The position numbers and the translations under genes are program-made. Of a stretch of 14,429 bases of DNA, positions 1 through 7,441 are shown one piece after another; the first letter of the stretch is position 1, and each line of letters begins with the position of its first letter. Source of the DNA: Anaerolineales bacterium UBA3940 (lineage in GTDB: Bacteria > Chloroflexota > Anaerolineae > Aggregatilineales > UBA3940); assembly GCA_002385675.1 (NCBI GenBank), contig DGDY01000225.1, positions 3,475 to 17,903 of the forward strand, given 5' to 3'. The notes under the pieces are model-generated. The model did no database searches and was not told the DNA's origin. It saw only the letters and a list, made by a program, of their open reading frames with translations.

Positions 1-2726
1 GCCTGCTCCATCTCTGCGCGGAGCATGTCGCGCAGCACCGCGTGCAGGATGCCGCCGTTGCGGTAGTACTTCACCTCGACGGGTGAGTCGATACGGGCGA
101 TGGTGGTAAATACCTTCTCCTCATTCGTGCCGGGCACGCGAGCGCGCACCGTGATCTCCTGCCGGGGCCGGATGTCGCGGCTGATGCCCTCCACGTCGTA
201 GACCTCATAGCCGGTCAGCCCCAGTGTCTGGGCGTTCTCGCCCGGCTTGAACTGGAGCGGCAGCACGCCCATGCCGACCAGGTTGCTGCGGTGGATGCGC
301 TCGTAGCTCTCGGCGATGACGGCCTTCACACCCAGCAGGAGCACGCCCTTGGCCGCCCAGTCACGCGAGCTGCCTGTGCCGTACTCCTTGCCGGCGATGA
401 CCAGGAGCGGCGTGCCCTCGTTCTTGTAGAGCATGGCCGCCTCGTAGATGCTCATCTCCTGCCCGTCCTCCCGGCGGGCCGCGCCCTGCGGCAGGTAGAC
501 GGTCACACCGCCCTCGGTGCCGGGCACAAGCTGGTTGCGCAGGCGGATGTTAGCAAACGTCCCGCGCATCATGACCTCATGGTTGCCGCGCCGCGAGCCG
601 TACGAGTTGAAGTCGCGCCGCTCGACGCCGTGCTCAACGAGGTACTGCCCCGCCGGGCTGGTCAGCGGGATCGACCCGGCAGGCGAGATGTGGTCAGTCG
701 TGACGGAGTCGCCAAGCAGCGCCAGCACCCGCGCGCCCCGGATGTCGCCGATCTCCGGTTCCTCCGGCGTGAGGTCCTTGAAGAACGGCGGCTCCTGAAT
801 GTACGTCGAGTTCGGGTCCCAGGTGTACAGTTCGCCCTTCGGCACGGCGATCTGGTTCCACATCTCGTTGCCGGTAAAGACGTTCGCGTACTCCTCCTCG
901 AACATCTCCGGCTTGAGCGCGTTGTGGATGGTCTCGCGGATCTCCTCCTGAGACGGCCAGATGTCGCGCAGGTACACGGGCTGGCCCGACGGCGTCGTAC
1001 CGATTGGCTCGGTCTCAAAGTCGATGTCCACCGTGCCCGCCAGCGCATAGGCGATGACGAGCGGCGGCGAGGCCAGGTAGTTGATCTTCGTCAGCGGGTG
1101 GATGCGCCCCTCAAAGTTGCGGTTGCCGCTCAGGACCGCGGCCACAACCAGGTCCTGCTCCTGCACCGCCTGGGCGACATCCTCCTGGAGCGGGCCGCTG
1201 TTGCCGATGCAGGTCGTGCAGCCGTAGCCAACAACGTGATAGCGCAGCGCCTCCAGGTAGGGCATCAGCCCGGCTTCGGTGAGGTAGCGGGTCACGACCT
1301 TCGAGCCGGGGGCGAGGCTGGTCTTGACGTGCGGCGGCACGCTCAGCCCCAGTTCGACGGCCTTTTTCGCCAGAAGCCCCGCGCCGACCATCACCGCCGG
1401 GTTGGAGGTGTTGGTGCAGCTTGTGATGGCCGCAATGACAACCGTACCGTCCGTCACAGCGCTCTTGCTGCCATTGGTGGCGGCTGCCTGCTCCCCGCGA
1501 TGGCCGTTCTCCTTCAGTTCGCTCAGCACCTTGCGGAAGGCCTGCTGGCTGCGGGCCAGCGGGATGCGATCCTGCGGGCGCCGGGGGCCGGCGATGCTCG
1601 GCTCCACATCGCCGAGGTCCAACTCCAGCGTGGCGGAGTAGACCGGGTCGGGCGAGTCGTCGGTGCGGAACATCCCCTGCGCCTTGGTGTACCGCTCGAC
1701 GAGGTCAACAAGCGCCTCGCTGCGACCCGTGCTGCGCAGGTAGTTGAGTGTCTCATCGTCGACCGGGAACAGGCCGATGGTCGCGCCGTACTCCGGCGAC
1801 ATGTTGGCAATCGTCGCGCGGTCGGCGAGGCTGAGCGTGCTGACGCCCGGCCCGAAGTACTCCACAAACTTGCCGACCACGCCGCGCTCGCGTAGCATCT
1901 GCGTGACGGTCAGCACGAGGTCGGTGGCGGTTGCGCCCTCGCGCAGCTCGCCCGTCATGCGGAAGCCGATCACCTCCGGCATGAGCATGTAGATCGGCTG
2001 CCCGAGCATGACCGCCTCGGCTTCGATGCCGCCCACACCCCAGCCGACGACGCCCAGCCCGTTGATCATCGTGGTATGCGAGTCGGTGCCGACCAGCGTG
2101 TCGGGGAAGGCGATGGTTTCGCCGTTGACCGTGCTCGTCTGCACGACCTTTGCGATGTACTCCAGGTTGACCTGGTGCACGATGCCGGTGGCGGGGGGCA
2201 CAACCCGGAAGTTAGCGAAGGCGTCCTGCCCCCAGCGCAGGAACTCGTACCGCTCGCGGTTGCGCTCGAACTCGCGCTCGGCGTTGTACATCAGCGCAAA
2301 GGCCGAGCCAAACTGGTCCACCTGCACCGAGTGATCGATCACGAGGTCAACGGGCACGACCGGGTTAATGCGGGTAGGGTCGCCGCCCAGCCGCGCCATC
2401 GCCGAGCGCAGCGCGGCAAGGTCGACCACGCTGGGCACACCGGTGAAGTCCTGCAGGATCACACGGGCGGGCTTGTACGGGATCTCCTGCTCGCCGGGGC
2501 GGGCCCAGGTGGCAAGGTTCACGACGTCGTCGCGGGTGATCTCGAAATTGTCAAGCTGCCGGAGCGCGGCCTCCAGCATAATTTTCATCGAGTAAGGCAG
2601 GCGAGATACGTTGCCGATCCCCTCTTCCTCCAGCCGGGTGATGCGGTAGATGGTTACCGGCCCGTTGGGGGTTTCCAGCGTCTCGCGTGCGCCGAAGGGG
2701 TCTATGGGCTGGTCTTGGTTGCTCAT
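1..2726 (-). CDS. acnA: Aconitate hydratase A, 3' end beyond window
   Basis: This is a cytosolic [4Fe-4S] enzyme that interconverts citrate and isocitrate through cis-aconitate in the TCA cycle. The minus strand is open from the ATG at 2726 to the left edge, giving 908 full codons. AcnA/IRP-type proteins are about 890-930 residues, so only a few C-terminal residues can be missing. The protein begins [17 protein letters not shown]. The three cluster ligands are present: Cys437 in [10 protein letters not shown], and Cys503 and Cys506 in [10 protein letters not shown]. The N-terminal half carries [20 protein letters not shown]. The C-terminal swivel domain carries [13 protein letters not shown] and, later, [26 protein letters not shown] motif lies immediately upstream of the ATG with only 2 nt between, but no later start would keep the conserved N-terminus. 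The gene is transcribed divergently from recJ. I found no convincing promoter upstream. Confidence 0.96.
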   Translation of the reverse strand, partial: MSNQDQPIDPFGARETLETPNGPVTIYRITRLEEEGIGNVSRLPYSMKIMLEAALRQLDNFEITRDDVVNLATWARPGEQEIPYKPARVILQDFTGVPSVVDLAALRSAMARLGGDPTRINPVVPVDLVIDHSVQVDQFGSAFALMYNAEREFERNRERYEFLRWGQDAFANFRVVPPATGIVHQVNLEYIAKVVQTSTVNGETIAFPDTLVGTDSHTTMINGLGVVGWGVGGIEAEAVMLGQPIYMLMPEVIGFRMTGELREGATATDLVLTVTQMLRERGVVGKFVEYFGPGVSTLSLADRATIANMSPEYGATIGLFPVDDETLNYLRSTGRSEALVDLVERYTKAQGMFRTDDSPDPVYSATLELDLGDVEPSIAGPRRPQDRIPLARSQQAFRKVLSELKENGHRGEQAAATNGSKSAVTDGTVVIAAITSCTNTSNPAVMVGAGLLAKKAVELGLSVPPHVKTSLAPGSKVVTRYLTEAGLMPYLEALRYHVVGYGCTTCIGNSGPLQEDVAQAVQEQDLVVAAVLSGNRNFEGRIHPLTKINYLASPPLVIAYALAGTVDIDFETEPIGTTPSGQPVYLRDIWPSQEEIRETIHNALKPEMFEEEYANVFTGNEMWNQIAVPKGELYTWDPNSTYIQEPPFFKDLTPEEPEIGDIRGARVLALLGDSVTTDHISPAGSIPLTSPAGQYLVEHGVERRDFNSYGSRRGNHEVMMRGTFANIRLRNQLVPGTEGGVTVYLPQGAARREDGQEMSIYEAAMLYKNEGTPLLVIAGKEYGTGSSRDWAAKGVLLLGVKAVIAESYERIHRSNLVGMGVLPLQFKPGENAQTLGLTGYEVYDVEGISRDIRPRQEITVRARVPGTNEEKVFTTIARIDSPVEVKYYRNGGILHAVLRDMLRAEMEQ

Positions 2727-2924
2727 CTCTCCTCGCTATCCGTTCTGTGAGCACTCATTCGCTCGAACAACTGTTTTAGGGTTAAACTATCAGATGCAGC
2801 TACACCGATGGCGTGACAATCTGCAGTGAGTTTTGAGGTTAAGGGGCCACAATGATGGTCAGCGTGCCCGGGCTGCCCAAGGTTCTCTTAAAGTATAGCG
2901 AATTGGTCCAGATTCTTGTAGTTG
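2727..2924. other. Upstream region of acnA, no gene seen
   Basis: This part of the acnA-recJ divergent spacer holds the acnA ribosome binding site and should hold its promoter. On the minus strand I see a TTGTCA about 22 nt from a GATAGT, which is too far apart to be a good sigma70 pair. No ORF with a plausible ribosome binding site and no clear terminator was found. Confidence 0.5.
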
Positions 2925-2979
2925 AGAGGTGGTGGGGCTGGGGAACCCCTCCGAACGGCCCAAAGGGTCGTCCACCTCT
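2925..2979. repeat. Branched inverted repeat (stem enclosing two hairpins)
   Basis: AGAGGTGG (2925-2932) pairs with CCACCTCT (2972-2979). Inside this stem sit two smaller hairpins: GGGG/CCCC at 2940-2949 with an AA loop, and ACGGCCC/GGGTCGT at 2955-2971 with an AAA loop and one G-U pair. As RNA this would form a three-way junction. It lies directly upstream of the larger hairpin array and may belong to the same element. Confidence 0.55.
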
Positions 2980-2985
2980 TCTAAA

Positions 2986-3037
2986 AGGGGGCGTGGAGAA
3001 CGGCGTTGTCCTTTGTCGTGTCACCTGATCGCCCCCT
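2986..3037. repeat. Inverted repeat AGGGGGCG/CGCCCCCT
   Basis: An 8-bp perfect inverted repeat (2986-2993 and 3030-3037) flanks a 36-nt interior with no strong secondary pairing. It bridges the branched structure at 2925-2979 and the tandem hairpin blocks that begin at 3046. Confidence 0.4.
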
Positions 3038-3045
3038 AACAGCCC

Positions 3046-3216
3046 CGCCGGGGAATGGAATTCCCCGGCTAAAAGGGATAGCGGAGCTATCCCGCGAAGT
3101 GCCCTGACGGGCACTCCCGTCCCCTCCGGGGACGGCGCCCCCATAGGGGGTGGGAGTCCGTCGCAGACGGACTTGGCGGCGGCGCCAGCCGCCTGCCCGG
3201 CAATTTATTGCCGGGC
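3046..3216. repeat. Hairpin-array block, copy 1
   Basis: This 171-nt block is built almost entirely of back-to-back short hairpins: 3047-3069 (10-bp stem, GGA loop), 3075-3093 (8 bp, GGA loop), 3098-3115 (7 bp, TGAC loop), 3117-3135 (8 bp, TCC loop), 3136-3152 (7 bp, ATA loop, one G-U), 3155-3173 (8 bp, GCA loop), 3175-3193 (6 bp, 7-nt loop) and 3195-3216 (10 bp, TT loop). Only 0-5 nt separate neighbouring hairpins. A second copy follows after 5 nt. Confidence 0.9.
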
Positions 3217-3221
3217 GTCCT

Positions 3222-3391
3222 CGCCGGGGAATGAAGTTCCCCGGCTAAAAGGGATAGCGGAGCTATCCCGCGAAGTGCCCTGACGGGCACTCCCGTCCCC
3301 TCCGGGGACGGCGCCCCCAAGGGGGCGGGAGTCCGTCGCAGACGGACTTGGCGGCGGCGCCAGCCGCCTGCCCGGCAATTCATTGCCGGGC
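3222..3391. repeat. Hairpin-array block, copy 2 (tandem duplicate)
   Basis: This 170-nt block matches 3046-3216 with only about four or five base differences plus a 1-nt length change. The differences preserve base pairing. In the fifth hairpin the G-U pair of copy 1 becomes G-C here. In the first and last hairpins most changes fall in or next to the loops. The block ends 41 nt before the recJ start codon, so a recJ transcript starting upstream would carry it in its leader. Confidence 0.9.
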
Positions 3392-3432
3392 AGCAGGGGC
3401 AGAATTGATTACGACTCACCTGGAGCAACGCC

Positions 3433-5736
3433 GTGGACTGGCAGCTTCCCTCAACAGACATCCGCATCGATGACGCGCTGCGCGAGGCGGTGGGCGGGCA
3501 TCCGCTCGTCGCGGAGATCCTCGCGCGGCGCGGCCTGACGGACCCGGCCCGCGCGCTCGCCTTCCTCGACCCGGCCCGCTACCGGCCCGCCTCACCCGAC
3601 GACCTGCCCGACCTCTGCGCGGCGGCGGAGCGCCTTCTGCACGCCGTGCGCAACCGCGAGCAGGTGCTCGTCTGGGGCGACTTCGATGTGGACGGCCAGA
3701 CGGCGACCGCGCTGCTCGTCGATGCGCTGCGCCGCCTCGGCGCGAACGTGCGCTACCATATCCCCCGCCGGCTGGAGCACGGGCACGGCGTACAGATCGA
3801 CGTGCTGCGCGAGCACCTCTCACGCGGGGTGGATGTGCTGCTGACCTGCGACACGGGTATCGCTGCGCATGAAGCGGTCGGTGCCGCCCGCGCTGCCGGC
3901 GTGGATGTGCTCGTCACCGACCACCACGCGCTGCCTCCCACCCTGCCCGACGCTCATGCCGTTGTTAACCCGCAGCGCCTGCCTGAGGGGCACCCGTTGC
4001 GCGACCTGCCCGGCGTTGGCGTGGCCTACAAGCTGGTCGAGAAGCTGTACGACCTCGCAGGCCGCGCCGGGGAGGAGCAGGACCTGCTCGACCTTGTCGC
4101 GCTCGGCATCGTCGCGGATGTTGCCACGCTGCGCGGCGATACCCGCTATCTGCTCCAGCTTGGGCTTGACCGCCTGCGCGACCCCCGGCGAGTCGGCCTG
4201 CAGGCGCTGTTCGCGTCCGCGCAGGTCGTGCCGACCCACCTTTCCGCCGACACGATCGGCTTCCAAGTCGGGCCGCGCCTCAACGCGCTGGGGCGGCTTG
4301 ACGACGCCGCGCTGGCCGTCAAACTGCTCACCACCAGCGACCGCGAGACCGCCCAGCAGATCTCCGCACAGCTTGAAAGGCTCAACGACCTCCGCAAGCA
4401 GCTTCAGGACCAGATTGTCGGGGCGGCGCTGGCACAGGTCGAGAAGGACCCGGCCCTGCTCGACTTCGAGGCGCTGGTACTCGCCGGTGAGAACTGGCAC
4501 GCGGGCGTGCTCGGCATCGTCGCCGCGCGGCTGGTCGAACTGTACAACCGCCCGGCGGTCGTGCTGACGTGCCCCCCCGGCGAACCGGCGCGCGGCTCGG
4601 CCCGCTCCGTGCCCGGCGTGGACATCGGCGCGGCGATTGCCGCCTGCGCGGACCTGCTCGTGAGCCACGGCGGGCACCCCGGCGCGGCAGGCCTCGCCCT
4701 CGACCCGGACCTCATTCCGCAGTTCCGGCGGCGGCTGTCGAACGCCATTGCCAAAACGCGCGACCCATCCGTTCGCCCCGTGCAGCAGGTGGATGCCGTC
4801 GTCAGCCTGGCGGATGTGACGGACGCCTTCGCGGCGGAGTTGAACCGGCTTGCGCCCTTCGGGGAGGGCAACCCGCCGGTGCAGGTGATGGTCCCCCGGC
4901 TGGTGGTCAGGACGAGCACGACGTTCGGGTTGGAGCGGCAGCACCGGCGCGTCACCGTCGTGGATGAGACGGGCCGCACGGCGGTCGTGACGTGGTGGCG
5001 CGGTGCGGACTCGCCGCTGCCGCAGACCCTGTTCGACCTGCTGTTCATCCCCCGCTTCAGCGATTACAAAGGCAGCCGCACGCTGGAACTGGAGTGGGTA
5101 GCGAGCCGCCCGACCCCCGGCGTTGTGATTGAGCCTGGCACGCGCCGTGAGGTGATCGATCTGCGCCGTGAACCATCCCCGCGCGGCCAGCTCCCGGCGG
5201 ATGGGTTCGCAGTGTGGGCGGAGGCCGCGCCGCAGGACGCGCTGCCGTTCCCCACCGAGCAGCTCGTGGACCGCCACAGCATACAGCCTGTCTCCGACCT
5301 CGTGATCTGGTCCACGCCGCCCGGCCCGCTTGAGCTTCAGGAGATGATCGAGGCCAGCCGCGCGCGGCGGTTCTATCTCGTCGGGGAGCACCGCCCGCCG
5401 AGCGATCCGGACGGCTTCGCCCGGCGGCTGGCAGGGCTGGCGAAGTACGCCATCGAGCACTACCCGGACGGTGTCGGGCTGCGGCAGATCGCGGCGGCGA
5501 TGGGCCAGCGTGAGATCACGGTGCGGCGCGGGCTGGAGTGGCTGGCCGCGAAGGGCATGTTCGGCGTGGAGTGGCTGCCCGACGACCAGGTGCGTATCAC
5601 GCCCGGCGGCAACCCTGACCCCGAGGCGGCGGCGCGGCTGTGGGATTCCGTCACGGCGCTGCTGCGCGAGGCGGCGGCCTTCCAGCAGTACTTCCTGCGC
5701 GCGGACCTGTCGGCGTTTTTCGAGGGTGAGGGGTGA
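3433..5736 (+). CDS. recJ: Single-stranded-DNA-specific exonuclease RecJ, long form
   Basis: RecJ is a 5'-3' single-strand DNA exonuclease of the DHH phosphoesterase family, acting in recombinational and mismatch repair. It starts at GTG 3433, with GGAG at 3422-3425 placed 7 nt upstream. The DHH core shows DFDVDG (Asp83, Asp85, Asp87), TCDTG (Asp140), TDHH (Asp163-His165) and IVADV (Asp229), all likely Mn2+ ligands. GPRLNALGRL is at about 280-289. The DHHA1 domain includes NWHAGVLGIVAARL (about 354-367) and GGHPGAAGL (about 413-421). An OB-like segment follows at about 455-560. At 767 residues it is roughly 190 longer than E. coli RecJ. The extra C-terminal part contains a probable winged-helix segment (about 662-726, with LRQIAAAMG and ITVRRGLEWLAAKGMF). 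It diverges from acnA, and its leader carries the hairpin array. Confidence 0.95.
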   Translation: MDWQLPSTDIRIDDALREAVGGHPLVAEILARRGLTDPARALAFLDPARYRPASPDDLPDLCAAAERLLHAVRNREQVLVWGDFDVDGQTATALLVDALRRLGANVRYHIPRRLEHGHGVQIDVLREHLSRGVDVLLTCDTGIAAHEAVGAARAAGVDVLVTDHHALPPTLPDAHAVVNPQRLPEGHPLRDLPGVGVAYKLVEKLYDLAGRAGEEQDLLDLVALGIVADVATLRGDTRYLLQLGLDRLRDPRRVGLQALFASAQVVPTHLSADTIGFQVGPRLNALGRLDDAALAVKLLTTSDRETAQQISAQLERLNDLRKQLQDQIVGAALAQVEKDPALLDFEALVLAGENWHAGVLGIVAARLVELYNRPAVVLTCPPGEPARGSARSVPGVDIGAAIAACADLLVSHGGHPGAAGLALDPDLIPQFRRRLSNAIAKTRDPSVRPVQQVDAVVSLADVTDAFAAELNRLAPFGEGNPPVQVMVPRLVVRTSTTFGLERQHRRVTVVDETGRTAVVTWWRGADSPLPQTLFDLLFIPRFSDYKGSRTLELEWVASRPTPGVVIEPGTRREVIDLRREPSPRGQLPADGFAVWAEAAPQDALPFPTEQLVDRHSIQPVSDLVIWSTPPGPLELQEMIEASRARRFYLVGEHRPPSDPDGFARRLAGLAKYAIEHYPDGVGLRQIAAAMGQREITVRRGLEWLAAKGMFGVEWLPDDQVRITPGGNPDPEAAARLWDSVTALLREAAAFQQYFLRADLSAFFEGEG

Positions 5737-5742
5737 GAGAGC

Positions 5743-5759
5743 CCACGAATGGCACGAAT
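5743..5759. repeat. Dispersed repeat unit CCACGAATGGCACGAAT
   Basis: This 17-nt sequence lies just after the recJ stop and is a perfect inverted copy of 8935-8951. It consists of two near-identical units (CCACGAATG, GCACGAAT). The same word recurs as CCACGAATG at 10831-10839. It sits between genes and codes for nothing I can recognise. Confidence 0.7.
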
Positions 5760-5781
5760 GGGATGAGGGGGAGCCAACCCG

Positions 5782-5810
5782 TTGCCGATTTCGCCCCGTT
5801 ATGGCATGAT
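5782..5810 (+). promoter_or_regulatory. Putative sigma70 promoter for the BON-Ald-CoA-transferase unit
   Basis: A -35 box TTGCCG (5782-5787, 4/6 match to TTGACA) and a -10 box CATGAT (5805-5810, 4/6) are separated by exactly 17 nt. Transcription would begin near 5817, about 43 nt before the preferred start codon at 5860. This is a prediction from sequence only. Confidence 0.4.
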
Positions 5811-5859
5811 GAAGAACAGACCTTACCACCCCATATCTCAACTCAAGGAAGTGCGAAAT

Positions 5860-6318
5860 ATGATCGATGCGCCCACGACTGTACGGCAACCTTCTGAACG
5901 TGATATGGAACTTCAGGAGATCGTGAACGAACGGTTGGAGAGCGATTCGGTCGTCCGCGAGCTGGACATCCCGCTTGAGACCGAGGTCCTCGACGGCGTG
6001 GTGACCGTCACCGGCGTCGCCCGCTCGCGGATGACGCGCGAGCGCATCCTGTACCTGGTCGCCAGCACTCCCGGCGTGAAGAAAGTCATCGACAACCTCG
6101 TCACCGACCCGGAGATCGAAACCGAGATCGCCCGGCTCGTCGCCGCCGACCCGTCCATCCGCCCGCGCCTGTTCAAAGTGTCGAGCTACATGGCCCGCGT
6201 GACGCTCTACGGCGAGGTCGAGAGCGAGGAAGAGCGTCAGGCCATCCTGACGCTGGCGCGGTCGGTAGCGGGCGTGCGGGACATCCTTGATTATCTGACC
6301 GTCAGCCCCACGACGTAG
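5860..6318 (+). CDS. Protein with two BON domains
   Basis: This 152-residue protein is built mainly of two BON (OsmY/nodulation) domains, about 60-70 residues each, with the alpha-beta pattern ending in a glycine-valine core. The first spans about 18-84 (DGVVTVTGVARSRMTRERI, then TPGVKKVIDNL). The second spans about 85-150 (ARVTLYGEVESEEERQAI, then VAGVRDILDYL). BON domains are thought to bind phospholipid or other hydrophobic ligands, and often accompany secreted or membrane proteins. No signal peptide or membrane segment is visible here, so a cytoplasmic place is likely. The frame stays open upstream to 5782, but ATG 5860 is preferred because AAGGAAG (5845-5851) stands 8 nt before it. The alanine dehydrogenase-like gene begins 28 nt downstream, suggesting co-transcription. 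Its substrate or partner cannot be read from the sequence. Confidence 0.85.
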   Translation: MIDAPTTVRQPSERDMELQEIVNERLESDSVVRELDIPLETEVLDGVVTVTGVARSRMTRERILYLVASTPGVKKVIDNLVTDPEIETEIARLVAADPSIRPRLFKVSSYMARVTLYGEVESEEERQAILTLARSVAGVRDILDYLTVSPTT

Positions 6319-6346
6319 CCGGGCCTAGCAGGGGAGAACACCACGC

Positions 6347-7438
6347 ATGAACATTGGCATTCCGGTTGAGCGCCAGCCCAACGAGTACCGCGTCGGGCTG
6401 ACGCCGAAAGGCGTCGCGCTGCTTACTCAAGCGGGGCATCGCTGCTATGTGCAGCGCGGCGCAGGCGTAGGCGCGGGCTTTGAGGACGCCGCCTACGAGC
6501 GCGCAGGCGCACGCATCGCCTACGCAGCCGAAGAAGTGTACTCGCGGGCCGACCTCGTGTTGAAGGTCGGCCCGCCGACTCTCGAGGAGATGGTCTTTGT
6601 GCGTGACGGGCAGACCATCTGCGCCTTCTGGCATCTGCTCGCCCGCCCGCGCGAGATGACGCACATCCTGCTGGAGCGGCGGGCGACCGCCGTCGCCTAC
6701 GAGTTGATCCAGGAGGAGAACGGCCACCTGCCTGTGCTGCGCCCGCTCAGCGAGATTGCCGGGCGGATGGCCCCACAGATCGCCGCGCGCTGGCTGCAGA
6801 ACGACGGCGGCGGCAGCGGGATCCTGCTCGGCGGACTGGCGGGCGTCCCGCCGACCAACGTCGCCATCCTCGGCGCGGGGATCGTCGGGATGAACGCCGC
6901 CCGGACGTTCCTGGGGCTCGGGGCGCGGGTGTACGTGCTCGACAAGGACCTCTCGCGCCTCCAGTTGATTGACGAGCAGTACCGGGGCCAGATCGTCACG
7001 ATGGTGTCGCACGACTTCAACGTGGCCCGGGTCTGCACGTTCGCCCGGGTGCTGGTCGGTGCGGTGCTGGAGCCGGGCGCGCGCGCGCCGGTGCTCGTCA
7101 CGCGGGAGATGGTGCGCTCGATGCGCCCCCGCAGCGTCATCCTCGATATTTCCATCGACCAGGGCGGCTGTGTCGAGACGAGCCGTCCGACGACGCACGA
7201 CGACCCGGTCTACGTGGAAGAGAACGTTATCCACTACTGCGTCCCGAACATGCCGGGGGTGGTGGCTCGCACTGCGACCCACGCGTATCTCAACGCTGCC
7301 TGGCCCTACATCCAGCAGATTGCGAACACCGGCATCCGCGAGGCCATCGAGGCGAACCCCGCCCTGATGCGCGGGGTGGTTGTACACGATGGCCGGGTGA
7401 CGAACAAGAACCTGGCGCTGCTGCTAGAGGAGGCCTGA
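6347..7438 (+). CDS. ald: Alanine dehydrogenase/PNT-family oxidoreductase (Ald-like, Lys75 missing)
   Basis: This is a 363-residue NAD(P)-dependent enzyme of the alanine dehydrogenase/transhydrogenase family. The usual reaction is L-alanine plus NAD+ to pyruvate, ammonium and NADH. The start is supported by AGGGGAG about 10 nt upstream. Family marks are NEYRVGLTP with Arg15, His96 in FWHLL, SEIAGRMAPQ, the Rossmann loop GAGIVG (176-181) followed by Asp199, GAVLEPGARAPVLVTREMV, DISIDQGGC with Asp271, and CVPNMPGVVARTAT. The substrate-binding Lys of well-studied Ald (KVKEP, Lys75 in the mycobacterial enzyme) is Gly75 here (KVGPP). From memory, a second clade of annotated alanine dehydrogenases (e.g. 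in Bacteroidetes) has a similar KVAPP motif and the same C-terminal style. Substrate identity is therefore less certain than the family call. The CoA-transferase starts 3 nt after its stop. Confidence 0.85.
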   Translation: MNIGIPVERQPNEYRVGLTPKGVALLTQAGHRCYVQRGAGVGAGFEDAAYERAGARIAYAAEEVYSRADLVLKVGPPTLEEMVFVRDGQTICAFWHLLARPREMTHILLERRATAVAYELIQEENGHLPVLRPLSEIAGRMAPQIAARWLQNDGGGSGILLGGLAGVPPTNVAILGAGIVGMNAARTFLGLGARVYVLDKDLSRLQLIDEQYRGQIVTMVSHDFNVARVCTFARVLVGAVLEPGARAPVLVTREMVRSMRPRSVILDISIDQGGCVETSRPTTHDDPVYVEENVIHYCVPNMPGVVARTATHAYLNAAWPYIQQIANTGIREAIEANPALMRGVVVHDGRVTNKNLALLLEEA

Positions 7439-7441
7439 CGC

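Noticed and set aside
291..1895. Long plus-strand open frame across the aconitase gene
   Set aside because: It is the antisense shadow of acnA, whose minus-strand frame has clear conserved motifs. The plus-strand translation is arginine/alanine/valine-rich with no recognisable domain.
3046..3391. CRISPR array
   Set aside because: There are only two long copies with a 5-nt gap, no regular 20-40 nt unique spacers, and no cas genes nearby.
2839..3467. Minus-strand open frames through the hairpin region
   Set aside because: The peptides only repeat because the DNA is a tandem duplication. The frames cross palindromes and lack ribosome binding sites.
3820..5889. Minus-strand open frame of 689 codons opposite recJ
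   Set aside because: It is a high-GC mirror frame of recJ. The plus strand carries complete DHH and DHHA1 motifs, and the antisense protein resembles nothing.
6302..7387. Minus-strand open frame opposite the Ald-like gene
   Set aside because: It is a shadow frame. The plus-strand product has conserved nucleotide-binding and active-site residues.
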